A stretch of DNA of 64,000 nucleotides from Platerodrilus igneus (Eukaryota; Arthropoda; Insecta; Coleoptera; Lycidae). The position numbers and the translations under genes are program-made. Position 1 is the first letter of the stretch. Every line of letters begins with the position of its first letter. The notes beneath the pieces are model-generated. The model was given only the letters and a program-made list of their open reading frames with translations, was not told where the DNA came from and did no database searches. The stretch is taken from contig JARFIW010001469.1 of assembly GCA_036346225.1 (NCBI GenBank), forward strand, positions 14,974,001-15,038,000, in the 5' to 3' direction. Below are positions 22,545 to 33,579 of this stretch, one piece after another.

Positions 22545-24028
22545 AAATAAAAATATTTTTAAATCTTGTGGGGTTTATTTCGTCCAAATACAATATTTAT
22601 ATAAATGTCAAACTGACGTTTCGGAAAATATATTTCCTTAAACTTAGTTCTGAAATTAAATTAAAAGTTACAATATTTGGAGAATTTCTTAATATCTAAA
22701 CTTACATTTATTTGACATATGGTTGTTGTTAATGTTATAAGGTCTTATGAAATTTATACATTGTTTTGTTTTCATATAAAATGCTATAATAACTAGGTTC
22801 TAATACTAAATTTCTAATAGTTAATTATAATTGAAAGTTTAAAAATTAAAAATTGAAAACATTGTAAAAGAAAAAATTGTTGTTTTATAATAATAATCTA
22901 CTATAATCATTAATAATATTTTTATTTATATCTAATTTTAATTTAATCTACAACAAACGCTATTAAACAATGGATACCCTAAAGAATTAACCAATAAATT
23001 GATTTACCAAACAAAACAATCACAACCTGAAAATATACAATCTCAACCTATTAAATATAAAACACTACCATATATACAACACCTAACACCGTCTTTAATA
23101 AAAATATTACAAACATCAAAAATAAAAATTTCAACTAAATATGAAAATAACATCAAACGCACTTTTACAAAAATCAAAGACAAAACTCCCAAAGCACTAC
23201 AAAGTAACATCATATATAATATCCCGTGCAGTTGCAATAAACAATATATAGGTCAGTCCAAACAATGGTTGAGAAATAGAATTACACAACACAAAAGTGA
23301 CCAAAAACTAAATAAACGATCTTGTGCTTTATCTATACACTTAAACGATTATCATCATCAAGCAGACTTTGAAAATACAAAATATTAGATGTAGAAAAAC
23401 ATATAAAAATAGACTATTTCTAGAAAGCTACCATATACAAAAACAACCCAACACTATTAATTTTAAAAACGATATAGATAACTTAAACAAAAGTTACGCA
23501 TTTCTATTCTCTTTTAATAATTTATAATTAACCTACTACTTAACCTAATTAAAATAATCATAAAACTGTTACATATACTAATAAGACACCATTATTATCC
23601 ACCACACTCAGACAGTACCACCCACACATATACAATCAAAGTTAAATTAAAATTAGATATAAATAAAAATATTATTAATGTTTATAGTAGATTATTATTA
23701 TAAAACAACAATTTTTCTTTTACAATGTTTTCAATTTTAATTTTAAACTTTCAATTATAATTAACTATTAGAAATTTAGTATTAGAACCTAGTTATTATA
23801 GCATTTTATATGAAAACAAAACAATGTATAAATTTCATAAGACCTTATAACATTAACAACAACCATATGTCAAATAAATGTAAGTTTAGATATTAAGAAA
23901 TTCTCCAAATATTGTAACTTTTAATTTAATTTCAGAACTAAGTTTAAGGAAATATATTTTCCGAAACGTCAGTTTGACATTTATATAAATATTGTATTTG
24001 GACGAAATAAACCCCACAAGATTTAAAA

Positions 24029-24040
<12 letters not shown>
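22545..24040 (+). mobile_element. Penelope-like element with inverted terminal repeats, internally reduced
   Basis: Near-identical inverted repeats of about 400 bp, 22,545-22,946 and 23,642-24,040, flank a roughly 700-bp core that encodes only the C-terminal GIY-YIG endonuclease region. The outer ends AAATAAAAATATTTTTAAATC abut or lie close to (TA)n on both sides. Penelope-like elements are known to have LTR-like repeats in direct or inverted orientation, often with 5'-truncated copies. Here the whole RT domain is missing, so it is not autonomous. Confidence 0.85.
22950..23526 (+). pseudogene. GIY-YIG endonuclease part of a Penelope-like polyprotein
   Basis: In plus frame, LQQTLLNNGYPKELTNKLIY is followed by LPYIQHLTPSLIKILQ, a Lys-rich linker, then SNIIYNIPCSCNKQYIGQSKQWLRNRITQHK. 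This last contains the GIY-YIG signature in the Penelope form (IYNIPC...YIGQ), the downstream Arg (LRNRI) and a CxC pair. A frameshift near 23,380, after ADFENT, changes the frame; the rest (KILDVEKHIKNRLFLESYHI...) ends at about 23,526. The endonuclease would nick target DNA for priming. Its RT partner domain is absent from this copy. Confidence 0.85.

Positions 24041-24082
<42 letters not shown>
24041..24082. repeat. (TA)n right of the Penelope-like element
   Basis: About 40 bases of TA dinucleotides immediately after the outer end of the right inverted repeat. Confidence 0.9.
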
Positions 24083-24091
<9 letters not shown>

Positions 24092-24127
24092 CTGTACAAA
24101 TCAATTTAAGGCAATAAAGACCTTTAA

Positions 24128-24266
24128 TAATAATAATAATATAGGAAGACCTAGACCAAGATATATTAGTCAAATTATTAGAAATTTAGATTGTGAAGGG
24201 TATGTAGAACTTTCTAGATTAGCACAGAATCGAAAAGAAGTTAGAGCTGCGTCAAACCGACCTTAA
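24128..24266 (+). pseudogene. Second 3'-terminal LINE fragment
   Basis: After an (AAT)n-like run, GRPRPRYISQIIRNLDCEGY...LSRLAQNRKEVRAASNRP and a stop. It is clearly related to the last 40 codons of the LINE ending at 22,128 but is a separate, diverged copy. The two fragments flank the Penelope-like element and its microsatellites. Confidence 0.8.
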
Positions 24267-25039
24267 GTAAGGTCGAAAACAAAATGATCGTGATGCTGTA
24301 GCAATGGACCATTCTATTTATAATTGTAAATTGAAAACTGATAAGATTTTAGCTAATCAGAGCTCGTCTATTTTCGACCAATCCAACAACCCAAAGACCT
24401 CATTTTTATAAATAATCCCATTATTAGGTATATATAAATATAGTTCAACATATATTCTCAAAAATCAACAGAAACATTAGCAAGTTTCAAATACATAAAT
24501 TAAATACAAATTATCACGTCCATAGGCATACACAGAATAACAAAGTACACTGATATTATCAAAAATTTCGATATAATACACCCGTATATGATTTCTATTT
24601 TGCACATAATCATTCTATAATACCATACCCGTTTCCACACCACTTTTCGCTAAAATACAAACGCTGAAAATATATGCGATTAGAGGTAGAGTACTAGGCG
24701 CGATATTTTTAAAAGTGGTATACCCCATGTAAGCCTAGTCCACTACGTCAATAGTCACAAAGCGTATTTTCTTTTTTTCTAAAGAATAAAATTTTTAAAA
24801 ACATGATTGAAATATTGAAGGGTATATTATACTTTGCTAACTGTTTCAGTTTTTGAGCATTCCTTATATAATCGGTATCAACACATCTTAGTCCTTTTTT
24901 TAAGTTCCCGCGTACGATTTCCGGACAAATACAATTTATATAAAAAGACTAATTTTGGAAGCCATTGTTTTTGTCCACAAATCGTCATCGAGTGTTATTT
25001 TCTCGATGTACATTGGCGATTCATTGCTAATTAACACGG
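24267..25039. other. Unassigned; may include the decayed end of the Mutator-like gene
   Basis: No recognised feature at 24,270-24,930. At 24,940-25,039 the minus strand shows a weak continuation of the transposase (MYIEKITLDDDLWTKTMASKI) in a shifted frame, so the decayed gene may extend here. Confidence 0.3.
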
Positions 25040-26478
25040 TAAAATAGCATATGCTTCCATTGATGTCGAACTTCCTTCCCAATTTTTAAAACAGACATGT
25101 TGATATTCATTAGCATGTTTTTTACAAATTATACAAAATTTATTCCGAACACAAACACACTAAACTTCTTTTGTTTTCTGCCCGACAATAACTGCCTAAA
25201 ATTTAAATAAAAGTTACAATATATACTAATGTCACTATCATTGTGAATACCAATCCGGAAGCAGAATCATAATTGTGGCCATAGCTTCTTTTGGCCCATC
25301 CGCCACCTAGATAAACAGTTATCCAAAGAATTCCGTCGTCGCCTATGTCACCATTTTCCAATGCAATGTGTTTCTCTTCCTCACCAGCTCGTTCCATTGA
25401 AAGCATACTACTATCGCTCCAAACCTTGGAGATATTTGTAATAGTTTTGCTTTGTAAATTATGAATGTATATTTTACCTGGCGCAAAGTTTCTTGAATTG
25501 AATAAAAATTATTGTTACTCATACAGGGTATATCTAAAATTGACAAAAATGCTTCCACGTGGGTAAAGTTACTTCTAGTCGACAAAGTTCCCCATACTGC
25601 TGCATGGTTTAAATATGCATTTTTTACAGTTTCAGTGGAACATGAATATGTTTTGTCGCACGTATTGCATTTTAAAAACAGAATACTACTAAGTCCATTG
25701 TTTTGTAATAATTAAACTTTGAAATTATATTGTGGAACAAAACTGTGCAGTGCGCTTGCGACTCTTATAGTGCAACGCGTGTGAAAGTAGTTTTATCAAG
25801 TTTGTCAGCGACTCTTCTTCCGACCTACCACCGGAACGGTTGTGTCTAGTTACCGGGCAACCTATACAGACATTGAACAATAGTGCCTCGTAACCAGTGT
25901 GTTCAACCGACTCCCCCGGGGTCATTGCAACAATGAAGAGGACAATACACTACGAACAATATTAGTGAATGACTTTATGTAACATTATTGTTTGTCTTTC
26001 ACATGCATATAAATTCTCGTATCTAAAGCTCACGTTTTGTTATCTTTCGTAATACAGTCTACTCAAATGATAAGACGCGCCAGCTCATTTATTCACAGTT
26101 AATTAATTACAGCCATTTTTGTTTTCTTTCTCAAGAAACAAGTTACTTGCAGTGCATACACGCGCATGAGTTTGCAAGAAACAGTAACCTCTGCAAAAGA
26201 TAAGTGATGTCCACAATCCTGTTGCCTTCAACTTTATACTGTAGAGGCTCCTTTTCAATTGTAAGTTTCTCCGCCACAATTCTATATAGAATATTATGAA
26301 ATGGAATTAATACTAGGGATTTTTCACATACTCATTAAGTTGGGCGTCTGTTCCCCATAGCTTTGGAGGATCATAAGAGCTATTTGGAATACTTATGTTG
26401 CTCTCATTCCAAACTGATTCCAAGTCAATCAAATCAACATCAGCCGGTAACTGACGGGAAACTAATGTATCGTTAGTC
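25040..26478 (-). pseudogene. Mutator-like transposase gene, multi-exon, broken
   Basis: Matches the insect Mutator-like transposase domain proteins. Minus-strand exons: 26,478-26,332 (RQLPADVDLIDLESVWNE), 26,281 to about 26,105 (EGNRIVDITYLLQR), about 25,703-25,478 (GLSSILFLKCNTCDKTYSC, then FTHVEAFLSILDIPCMS), 25,424-25,251 (AGEEEKHIALENGDIGDDGI, then GGGWAKRSYGHNYDSASGL) and 25,195 to about 25,040 (AVIVGQKTKEV, stop, VRNKFCIICKKHANEY, then NWEGSSTSMEAYAI). The GT-AG introns of about 50, 53 and 55 nt restore the frame exactly. The diagnostic GGW-x-KRSYGHNY block and the CNTC zinc-like pair are intact. An in-frame TAG in the last exon and frame loss at the end of exon 2 make it a pseudogene. 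About 400 bases between exons 2 and 3 (25,704-26,104) are too long for this gene's introns and may be an insertion. Confidence 0.78.
25704..26104. other. Likely insertion inside the Mutator-like gene
   Basis: The exon upstream ends around AAAACAAAAATGG and the next begins around AAAACAATGG (minus strand), so the interruption may be bounded by a short duplication. The 25,740-25,930 part is GC-richer than its surroundings. No family recognised, and the minus ORF at 25,725-25,925 has no known domain. Confidence 0.35.
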
Positions 26479-26924
26479 CTACAGCTTTCTTAAAATACAT
26501 TGCATGACTAACCTAACAGGGTGTCCAGAAATAAAGCGTCGATATTAGGAAGAGCGATTCTATACAAAGAAATTAATACCATAAAGTCCATAAATTGTTC
26601 TAACGTTATGCTTTTTTGTTCCCAATCAATATTATTTTATTCCAAACGATTTCTCGAATAAGCCGAGAAACCCATTTTAATACTAGCACCCCTTTTTTCA
26701 CAAATCAAAGATTTGATCCTCGTTGAACAGTGTTCTACTTGTTCCAAACATTGCTCCAAAAGGACAACTCCGCCTGAAAAACAATTCTTGAAAATACGAA
26801 AAAATACTTGTTTGTTGGAACCCCTTTATCGCCAACAAACCGAATGTAGTACCTTCGGGTAGAGCATTGGGGACGCGGCCGCATAGCGGCCCTATATAAA
26901 TTATATAGTATGAATCTCGCATCA
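26479..26924. other. Unassigned, with a fragment of the SINE 3' end
   Basis: At about 26,846-26,872, AATGTAGTACCTTCGGGTAG then AGCATTGG matches the 3' end of the tRNA-derived SINE (11,744-11,987, reverse complement) in plus orientation. CAGGGTGTCCAG at about 26,517 resembles a mariner terminal repeat, but no partner was found. A GC-rich GCGGCCGC lies near 26,876. Confidence 0.35.
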
Positions 26925-28340
26925 CCACCGGATATCGAAAAAAGTAAAGCATACCCTTCACCAAGCAATACAAACCATCAAGCAATCACACAAAAAATAC
27001 GTCCTATTAATATTAGTGAACATAGAAGGCGCATTTAATAACCTTTGGTGGCCTTCACTTTTTACAAGACTTACGACCATAAACTGTTCATCACAACTAT
27101 ACCACTCTTTCAGGAGTTACTGCAGGGACAGGTATGTAACCCTACAAGGCACGGAGAGCATTACCAAACATATAAATAAAGGTGGCCCGCAGGGGTCCAT
27201 ATGCGGGCCCCTATTTTGGAATATTGTAATGGATGAACTCCTGGAAAAGCTGGGCACCGTTGACGAAGTGTTGTCGACGATTGCATACGCCGACGACATC
27301 TTGCTGGTGATTGAAGGCAATTCCAGAAGGGAAATCGAACGTAAAGCTAACATCGCTCTTACTCATACACAGACATGGTGCAAAACCAACAAAATGACCA
27401 TAACACCACAAAAAACTACATACCTTGTGATGAAAGGAATTTTGGCAAGGGACCCCACCATCAAACTAGACGGTGTAAATACAAGTAGAACACAAAACAC
27501 AAAATATCTGGGCTTTACATTAGACGAAAAACAGAATTACTCTGCACATATAAACACCGTCTGTGCAAGTGCAACTTCTGCAATGCAGAACATTGCAACG
27601 CTGGCCCAAAGGACTTATAAAATACCACTTAATTGCGTAAGGCTATATCTCAACATTGTGCTCGGTGCTATGGTATCATATGCCGCGAGCGCGTGGGGAC
27701 ATCGCCTTAACACAATCAAACCTAGACAAAAAATTAACAGTACACAACGAAGTGTTTTACTGCGACTGACGGGGACTTATGGGACTACCGCACATGATGC
27801 ACTTCATGTACTGGTAGGAACTATGCCCTTGGACCTAGTAGTGAAACAGCGAGCTGCAATATACAATCTTACACACAATGACAACAAACAACTACAACGC
27901 ATCTTAAACACAAACCAGCTGCCCACGACAAAGACGGAAATAAAGAACTACATACTTGCGGAATGGCAGACAAGATGGGATCAAAGCACAACCGGTAGAA
28001 GGGTATACGCAATGATCCCAAATATTAAAGACCTCCTAAAAGCCAAATACCTGGTGCCCAGTCGGAGATTTATTCATTACCTAACTGGCCACGGACCCTA
28101 TCCAACATACAGAGAACGCATGAACTTAGTTGACAACAACATATGCACGTGCGGAGAAATAGGAACCCCGGAACATATAGTATTCGAGTGTAATGACACA
28201 ACCGTACCTCTACGCACATAGACAAACATTATTAAATAAGACGCTACACCAGATGATTTGGAACGAAAACCTTTTTCCACACTTAAATGCACTCACACAA
28301 AAAACCACGGCACTCATCCACCAACGTTATCTTGACGGAT
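26925..28340 (+). pseudogene. R1-clade (Waldo-like) LINE reverse transcriptase and C-terminal domain
   Basis: The RT fragment opens near HQAIQTIKQSHKKYVLLILV, then motif A reads VNIEGAFNNLWW, so the first catalytic Asp is Asn. Motif B GGPQGSICGPLFWN and motif C IAYADDILLV are intact. Downstream are thumb and connection segments (KTTYLVMKG, NTKYLGFTLDEKQNY, RSVLLRLTGTYGTT, HVLVGTMPLDLVVKQRAAIY) and a C-terminal CTCGEIGTPEHIVFEC zinc-finger-like motif (CCHC). The continuous frame stops at 28,221. A one-base shift continues it (HRQTLLNKTLHQMIWNENLF...) to a stop at about 28,340, the likely true end. The 5' half of the ORF, endonuclease and ORF1 are missing. It copies its own RNA at a nicked target in the nucleus; this copy is inactive. 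Confidence 0.87.
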
Positions 28341-28805
28341 AAAAGACACAAATAAAACTACCCGGACAGAGACATAAAAGTACCACCTCTCCTCGAACCG
28401 AGACTCTTCCCCGGAGACCGGAGACCCATTTCCTGGAATTCCAAGAGCTCTGCTCTTGACGACCAGAAGCAACAAGATCAAACCATCAACCCGACATTGA
28501 AACGATCCAACCCCCTAATATGTAGAATTTGCATGCTTCTACATATTAGTAACCCTGTCTCTAACAAATAATAACCAACAGTAGTAGTATAAGTTAATTT
28601 TAAGTAGTAGAATAGGGAATTTCTTTTCTTTTTAACTAACGCTAAATTTTAAGAACTTACACATACCTGAGGCAAACAAATCCTTTCCTCTGAAAGAACC
28701 TAAATTTTTATTTATGTAATAGTATAAGTTCAAACATGTACAAAATTATAATTCAATCCAACCTTTTAGAAACCTGGGCAAACATAAACACAAATTAACA
28801 TTTCA
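28341..28805 (+). mobile_element. Probable 3' UTR of the R1/Waldo-like LINE
   Basis: Non-coding, about 460 bases between the LINE stop and a long (CA)n. A GC-richer start passes into AT-rich sequence. Waldo elements are known to insert in ACAY repeats, which fits the (CA)n that follows. Confidence 0.55.
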
Positions 28806-28826
28806 AACACACTTCACACACACACA

Positions 28827-28874
<48 letters not shown>
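28806..28874. repeat. (CA)n microsatellite
   Basis: About 70 bases of CA dinucleotides with rare interruptions, at the 3' edge of the R1-like LINE. Probably the remaining half of its insertion target. Confidence 0.9.
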
Positions 28875-28876
<2 letters not shown>

Positions 28877-28933
28877 AACACACAAAACACCTCTTATGCA
28901 CTGTGCAAACACAAAACACCATTCACACACTTA

Positions 28934-29102
28934 CATTGCCTTTTCAACATCTGGATTTCCGGCTGCCGATGGTCCAGACTGATAAGGTAATATCCATCGG
29001 GCGTTCCTCTTTGACGATTGGGATATCCGGCTTCCGATGGTCCTGTTCCTAAAGGGAGAACGTAACACGGATACCAACATCACACACAACACACATACAC
29101 AC

Positions 29103-29167
<65 letters not shown>

Positions 29168-29620
29168 CTAAACACACGCTTTCATTGCCTTTTCAACATC
29201 TGGATTTCCGGCTGCCGATGGTCCAGACTGATAAGGCAACATCCGTCGAGCGTTCCTCTTTGACGATTGGGATATCCGGCTTCCGATGGTCCTGGTCGTA
29301 AAGGGGGAACATAACACGGCACCAACATCACACACAACTTTCTCACTTTCTCTCTCACACACACACACACACCCACACAAACACACACACACACACACAC
29401 CTAAACACACGCTTCCATTGCCTATTCAACATCTGGATTTCCGACTGCCGATGGTCCGGACTGACAAGGCAATGTCCGTTGTGCGTTCTTCCTTGACGAC
29501 TGGGATATCCGGCTGCCGATGGTCCTGGTCCTAGAGGGGGAACGTAACACGGACCAACATCACACACAACACACATACACACAACCATCCCCCCCACACA
29601 CACACACACATACACACATA
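28934..29620. repeat. Minisatellite: three units of about 233-249 bp with embedded (CA)n/(CT)n
   Basis: Units start with CATTGCC..TTCAACATCTGG at 28,934, 29,183 and 29,416. Each contains two CCGATGGTCC blocks (one after GGCTGCC-type, one after GGATATCCGGCTTCC-type sequence), then a stretch ending in a CA- or CT-rich microsatellite that varies between units. ORFs on both strands across this region are repeat artefacts. Confidence 0.85.
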
Positions 29621-30739
29621 ATTCATGACGGTTACTTTCTGTGGGGAAGCCAGGTCTGCTTAAATTTCAGGTAGCAGACTACTGAAACGTTGGAACAAAT
29701 AAATAAATAAAAATGCCCTTCAATTTCCTCTTTTATTCTATTGGCTAATTTTTTGTAAGTCGAATTGGAACCATGTGGTACATGGGTAGAACAACCTGGA
29801 ACAATTTTCAAAACATAATTTTTATAAAGAGGTGCTGACTTTACACACATGTAGTACCGCTCTCTGGATTATTGACGCATCAAATCGAGATACACTGAAT
29901 ATTTCATTATATTACCATATTTACCTATTCATATGCAATTCGATAGTTTTTAGTTTAGAATTTATTGTTTTTGTTACTTGAATATTTTTGGTTCGTTTGC
30001 TTCTACTTCTATTAGTTGCAGGCGTTCTTGGTTTATAATTGCCTTTACCCATTTCAAAAACAACAATACTCACTATTTTCACTATTGCAATTGTATGTAA
30101 GATTTGAGCTCTAGGACCGGTATAGGTATTATTTCGATTTTCAATTAGTTAGTATCGATGCTTACAGTGTGTATCAATTGAAATATTTTGAATTTACGTT
30201 TGAATGTATTACTACTCTTAAAAATAAATTGATACTATCTACAAATAGCGTAAATCTGTAGTTTTGTTGCAGCAGTTATTTTCTATTTCGTTCAAGTAAA
30301 AACCAAATTTGTTGGGAAAAATGAGTAAATATTGTAGGTCTTTTTGCTTGTCTTGCAAAAAGTTACACATCAAACACGTAAACAAAGTATGTTCAATGTT
30401 AATTGCATTGAAATGTGTGAATTAGTCATCAAGCAGCAAAACAATAAATTCTACTTGTTCGGTCAACAAGAAATATCTTGCATTTACATTCACACAACTG
30501 TTATGTTAACTGAATCAATTTTTTTGTCAAGAAAAACTTAGTCACGCCGATTTTGGTTTTAGTTCATTTAAATTAGTACCGAAAATCACTGAGCACAGTA
30601 ATGCAATTATGACTGAAATTTGCCATACAAGTAACATCAACAAAATTTTAGGTCTAAATATGAAGTTATAGTGATATTTTATGCAATTTGGTTGTTCCTC
30701 ATTTTTATAAAAAAATATAAATTGCACCTCAATAAATTC
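29621..30739. other. Unassigned region
   Basis: AT-rich, no recognised gene or element. Three small ORFs (29,632-29,850 minus, 30,344-30,541 plus, 30,542-30,727 minus) lack any domain or splice context. Confidence 0.3.
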
Positions 30740-31746
30740 TTAGACTCGGCACTATCCGCGTACAAATTATGAGGCTAACTGTACTATTTAATTTAAAATA
30801 ATTTTCTATACTTACAAGCTCGTGGTAACTTTTATATGTAGTCTGAAGCGATCAAAATACTAAGGGACTTTTATTCATTTTCAAAAAGTATTTATACAAT
30901 TTACGATGCCACCTCTCGGCTGCATTTCACCCGAAGTCCTTCATTTACAAAAATATTTCTTAAAATTTTGTGTTCAACCGTCTTCTAAATCTCCGAAATT
31001 CAGCGCGTCGTTACGAAATTTTCTAAAAATTAACATTCAACATTCCCGTGTTTGTCTTATGTATAACTAACGATATCGACCAATACTCTATGCATCTTCG
31101 TCTTACAAATCCCGCCTATATTAACGCTGTCCCTTGCTTATGCATATTCTACGTTTCCTTCTAACTTTGTTTGAGTGGTAGAAATCGATATTCCTGTCCA
31201 TCTGCTATCTAACCTCATGTGGACTAGCCTACGTGCTTTAAATAACCACTTATTAGTGTTTCATGCGAAACCATCCGACCGTTTGTACAATATCCTTAGA
31301 ATCTTGGGTTTTATATACACAAAATAAGTGGAAGTTGACATTTAGAAAACTTGCAGGTGTTCAAATTTAACCGACGCTTTAAATAACATTTCTAGGATCT
31401 TGCTTTTCAAAGTATTTCATATAGTATAGCGTTTCGTTTGTTAGCAACGCGTTTCACCTTGTATTATTGATTTTTACACGCTCTTAGGCGTTTTAAACGA
31501 TATATTCCTTTGAATTCAACTCAATTAAATTAAATAATTATTTCCATTGGCTTATGCAATTTATTTTTCTTTACGCACCTATTAAATACTTAACCCCTAA
31601 TTATAAAATAATGGTAATACTTGATACTTTAAATTGAATAAAATGAGATAAATTTCGCACGTAAATTTTGGTTGTTTCCTTTATACAGGGTGTTTTGAAA
31701 TTGCTTTGTTTATATTTACGTTTAACCCTTAAAAACCACTACAATA
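30740..31746 (-). mobile_element. Partial TA-hinged module, B-half only
   Basis: Collinear with the right half of M9 (58,560-59,640), sharing GCACCTCA..AAA, CTTACAAGCTCG and the B-end AAACCACTACAATATA. TATAAATA lies at 30,896-30,889 on the minus strand. The A-half is missing. The B-end is cut at its TA by the mariner-like element starting at 31,749. Confidence 0.6.
30889..30896 (-). promoter_or_regulatory. TATA box (TATAAATA) of the partial module
   Basis: The plus strand reads TATTTATA. Its position relative to the B-end (about 850 bases) is close to that in M9. Function inferred. Confidence 0.45.
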
Positions 31747-31748
31747 TA

Positions 31749-33548
31749 CAGTGCTTCCCAAAAGTAACGGATAAATTCGATTAAATGATTATTGACAATT
31801 TCTGAGTAAAAAGCTCTGACACGTCGATTTTTATTTTTAAATTGCCATTTAATTATGTAATTTTTAACCCCCACCCTTCAACCCCTAAGCGCTAGCAACC
31901 CCTACTTAAAATTTTTAAATAGCAATGTACCCCTTGTGATACCTCAATTATTAGTATTTTTCATGCAGAAATCAAATTTTACAAAAAATTTGAAATCGGT
32001 TGATAAATAACTGTTTTATTCAATAAAAACTTATTCAATTAAAGTGCCAATTATCGGGTATGCCTTGACAAACAAAATGTTTGTAAAGTGTCAAATAAGT
32101 TTAGTGAAAGTAACTTAGTTAAGTGCGTGTTGCTTGTTTAATAATAAGTCAGCAAAAATGAGACTTAACGAAGCCGAAAGGATTGAAATTTTAATAATGA
32201 TTGGCTTTAGAGATAGAATTCGAACGCACAAAGAAGTTCGAATTTTATTCAGTGAAATTCATCCCGACCTCCCCCCTATCTCGCAATCAACGATAAGCCA
32301 AATTGAAAATAAATTTCGGAATATTGGACACGTACGAGATAAATCTAAAGATGGACGTCCATCAGCTTTAGATAAAGAATCAGAATTGGATGTCTTGCTA
32401 TTTGTGCAGGAAAATCCACATACAAGCGTTGCGGGAGTCGCTTCACAGTTAAATGCATCAAAAACTGTAGTTCATAGATTTCTCCGTAAGCAAAAATTTC
32501 ACCCTTACAAAGTGCAATTAGTGCAAGAGTTATCAGATGATGATTTTGATAGGCGAGCACAATTTTGTGAGACAATGATGGAACTTTGCAATGATAATCC
32601 TGGATTGGAAGGAAATATTATGTTTTCTGATGAGGCAACATTTTATTTAAATGGTACCGTTAATAAGCAGAATTGCCGTTATTGGGCTGATGAAAATCCG
32701 CATTGGATGATGGAGGCAAATACACAATTTCCACAAAAGGTTAATGTTTGGGCGGGGATAGTGGGTAATAAAGTTATTGGACCATACTTTTTGAGAGAAC
32801 ACTCAATGGAGAACAATATCTAAATTTTCTCCAATTTGAATTAATTCCGAATTTAGCGGTACTACATCCAAATGCAGAAGATCCTGATTCACCTCATCCC
32901 AGTATTTGGCTACAGCAAAATGGTGCGCCTCCCCACTATGCACGTCCAGTACGGGAATATCTCGACCAAGTATTTCCTATGAGGTGGATTGGTAGACGAG
33001 GACAAATTGAATGGCCCACAAGGTCTCCCGACTTAACCTCTTTGGATTATTTCCTCTGGGGTTATTTAAAATCTAAAGTGTATCTAAATAGGCCTCAAAA
33101 CGTAAACGAGTTAAAGCAGAGAATTCGGAATGAAATTCGCTTAATTTCCCCTCAGACAGTAAACAAAGTTCAACAACAGTTTGTCTCTAGATTAGGACAC
33201 TGTCTAGCCGCTAACGGACAGCAGTTTGAACACTTAATTTAAATTGGGTTTGTTTTTTTATTTAAGTTTTGTTTATTGAATAAAACAGTTATTTATCAAC
33301 CGATTTCGAATTTTTTGTAAAATTTGATTTCTGCATGAAAAATACTATTAATTGAGGTATCACAAGGGGTACATTGCTATTTAAAATTTTTAAGTAGGTG
33401 TTGCTAGCGCTTTGGGGTTGAAGGGTGGGGGGTTAAAAATTACATAATTAAATGGCAATTTAAAAATAAAAATCGACGTGTCAGAGCTTTTTACTCAGAA
33501 ATTGTCAATAATCATTTAATCGAATTTATCCGTTACTTTTGGGAAGCA

Positions 33549-33551
<3 letters not shown>
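31749..33551 (+). mobile_element. Long-TIR mariner-like transposon, complete ends, inactive
   Basis: 1,803 bp bounded by CAGTGCTTCCCAAAAGTAAC and its inverted copy at about 33,532-33,551, with TA on both sides (31,747-31,748 and 33,552-33,553). The terminal inverted repeats are unusually long, about 280 bp (31,749-32,027 and 33,269-33,551), and nearly identical between ends. The core carries one transposase gene with a frameshift. The element sits exactly in the TA of a module hinge. Confidence 0.92.
32158..33241 (+). pseudogene. Mariner-like (IS630/Tc1/mariner) transposase, frameshifted
   Basis: Cut-and-paste transposase of about 360 codons. The likely start is MRLNEAERIEILIMIGF at 32,158; an upstream in-frame ATG is at 32,134. 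The N-terminal helix-turn-helix region (STISQIENKF, GRPSALDKESE, VVHRFLRKQKFHPYKVQLVQ) is followed by catalytic D1 in IMFSDEATFYLNG, then VNVWAGIVGNKVIGPYF. A one-base shift near 32,795 breaks the frame. The second part holds WLQQNGAPPHYA, where the second catalytic Asp of the usual QQDGAP is Asn, then EWPTRSPDLTSLDYFLWGYL (third acidic residue) and QQFVSRLGHC..NGQQFEHLI. The C-terminal ORF ends at 33,241. The frameshift and the missing Asp both predict inactivity. Confidence 0.9.

Positions 33552-33579
<28 letters not shown>
33552..33579. repeat. (TA)n hinge right of the mariner-like element
   Basis: About 28 bases of TA. It belonged to the module hinge interrupted by the transposon at 31,749-33,551. 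Confidence 0.85.

Noticed and set aside
26517..26924. A further mariner-like element starting at CAGGGTGTCCAG
   Set aside because: No inverted partner end and no transposase coding was found.
29168..29615. Cysteine/valine-rich and histidine/threonine-rich ORFs on both strands
   Set aside because: Translations of (CA)n/(CT)n within the 240-bp minisatellite.
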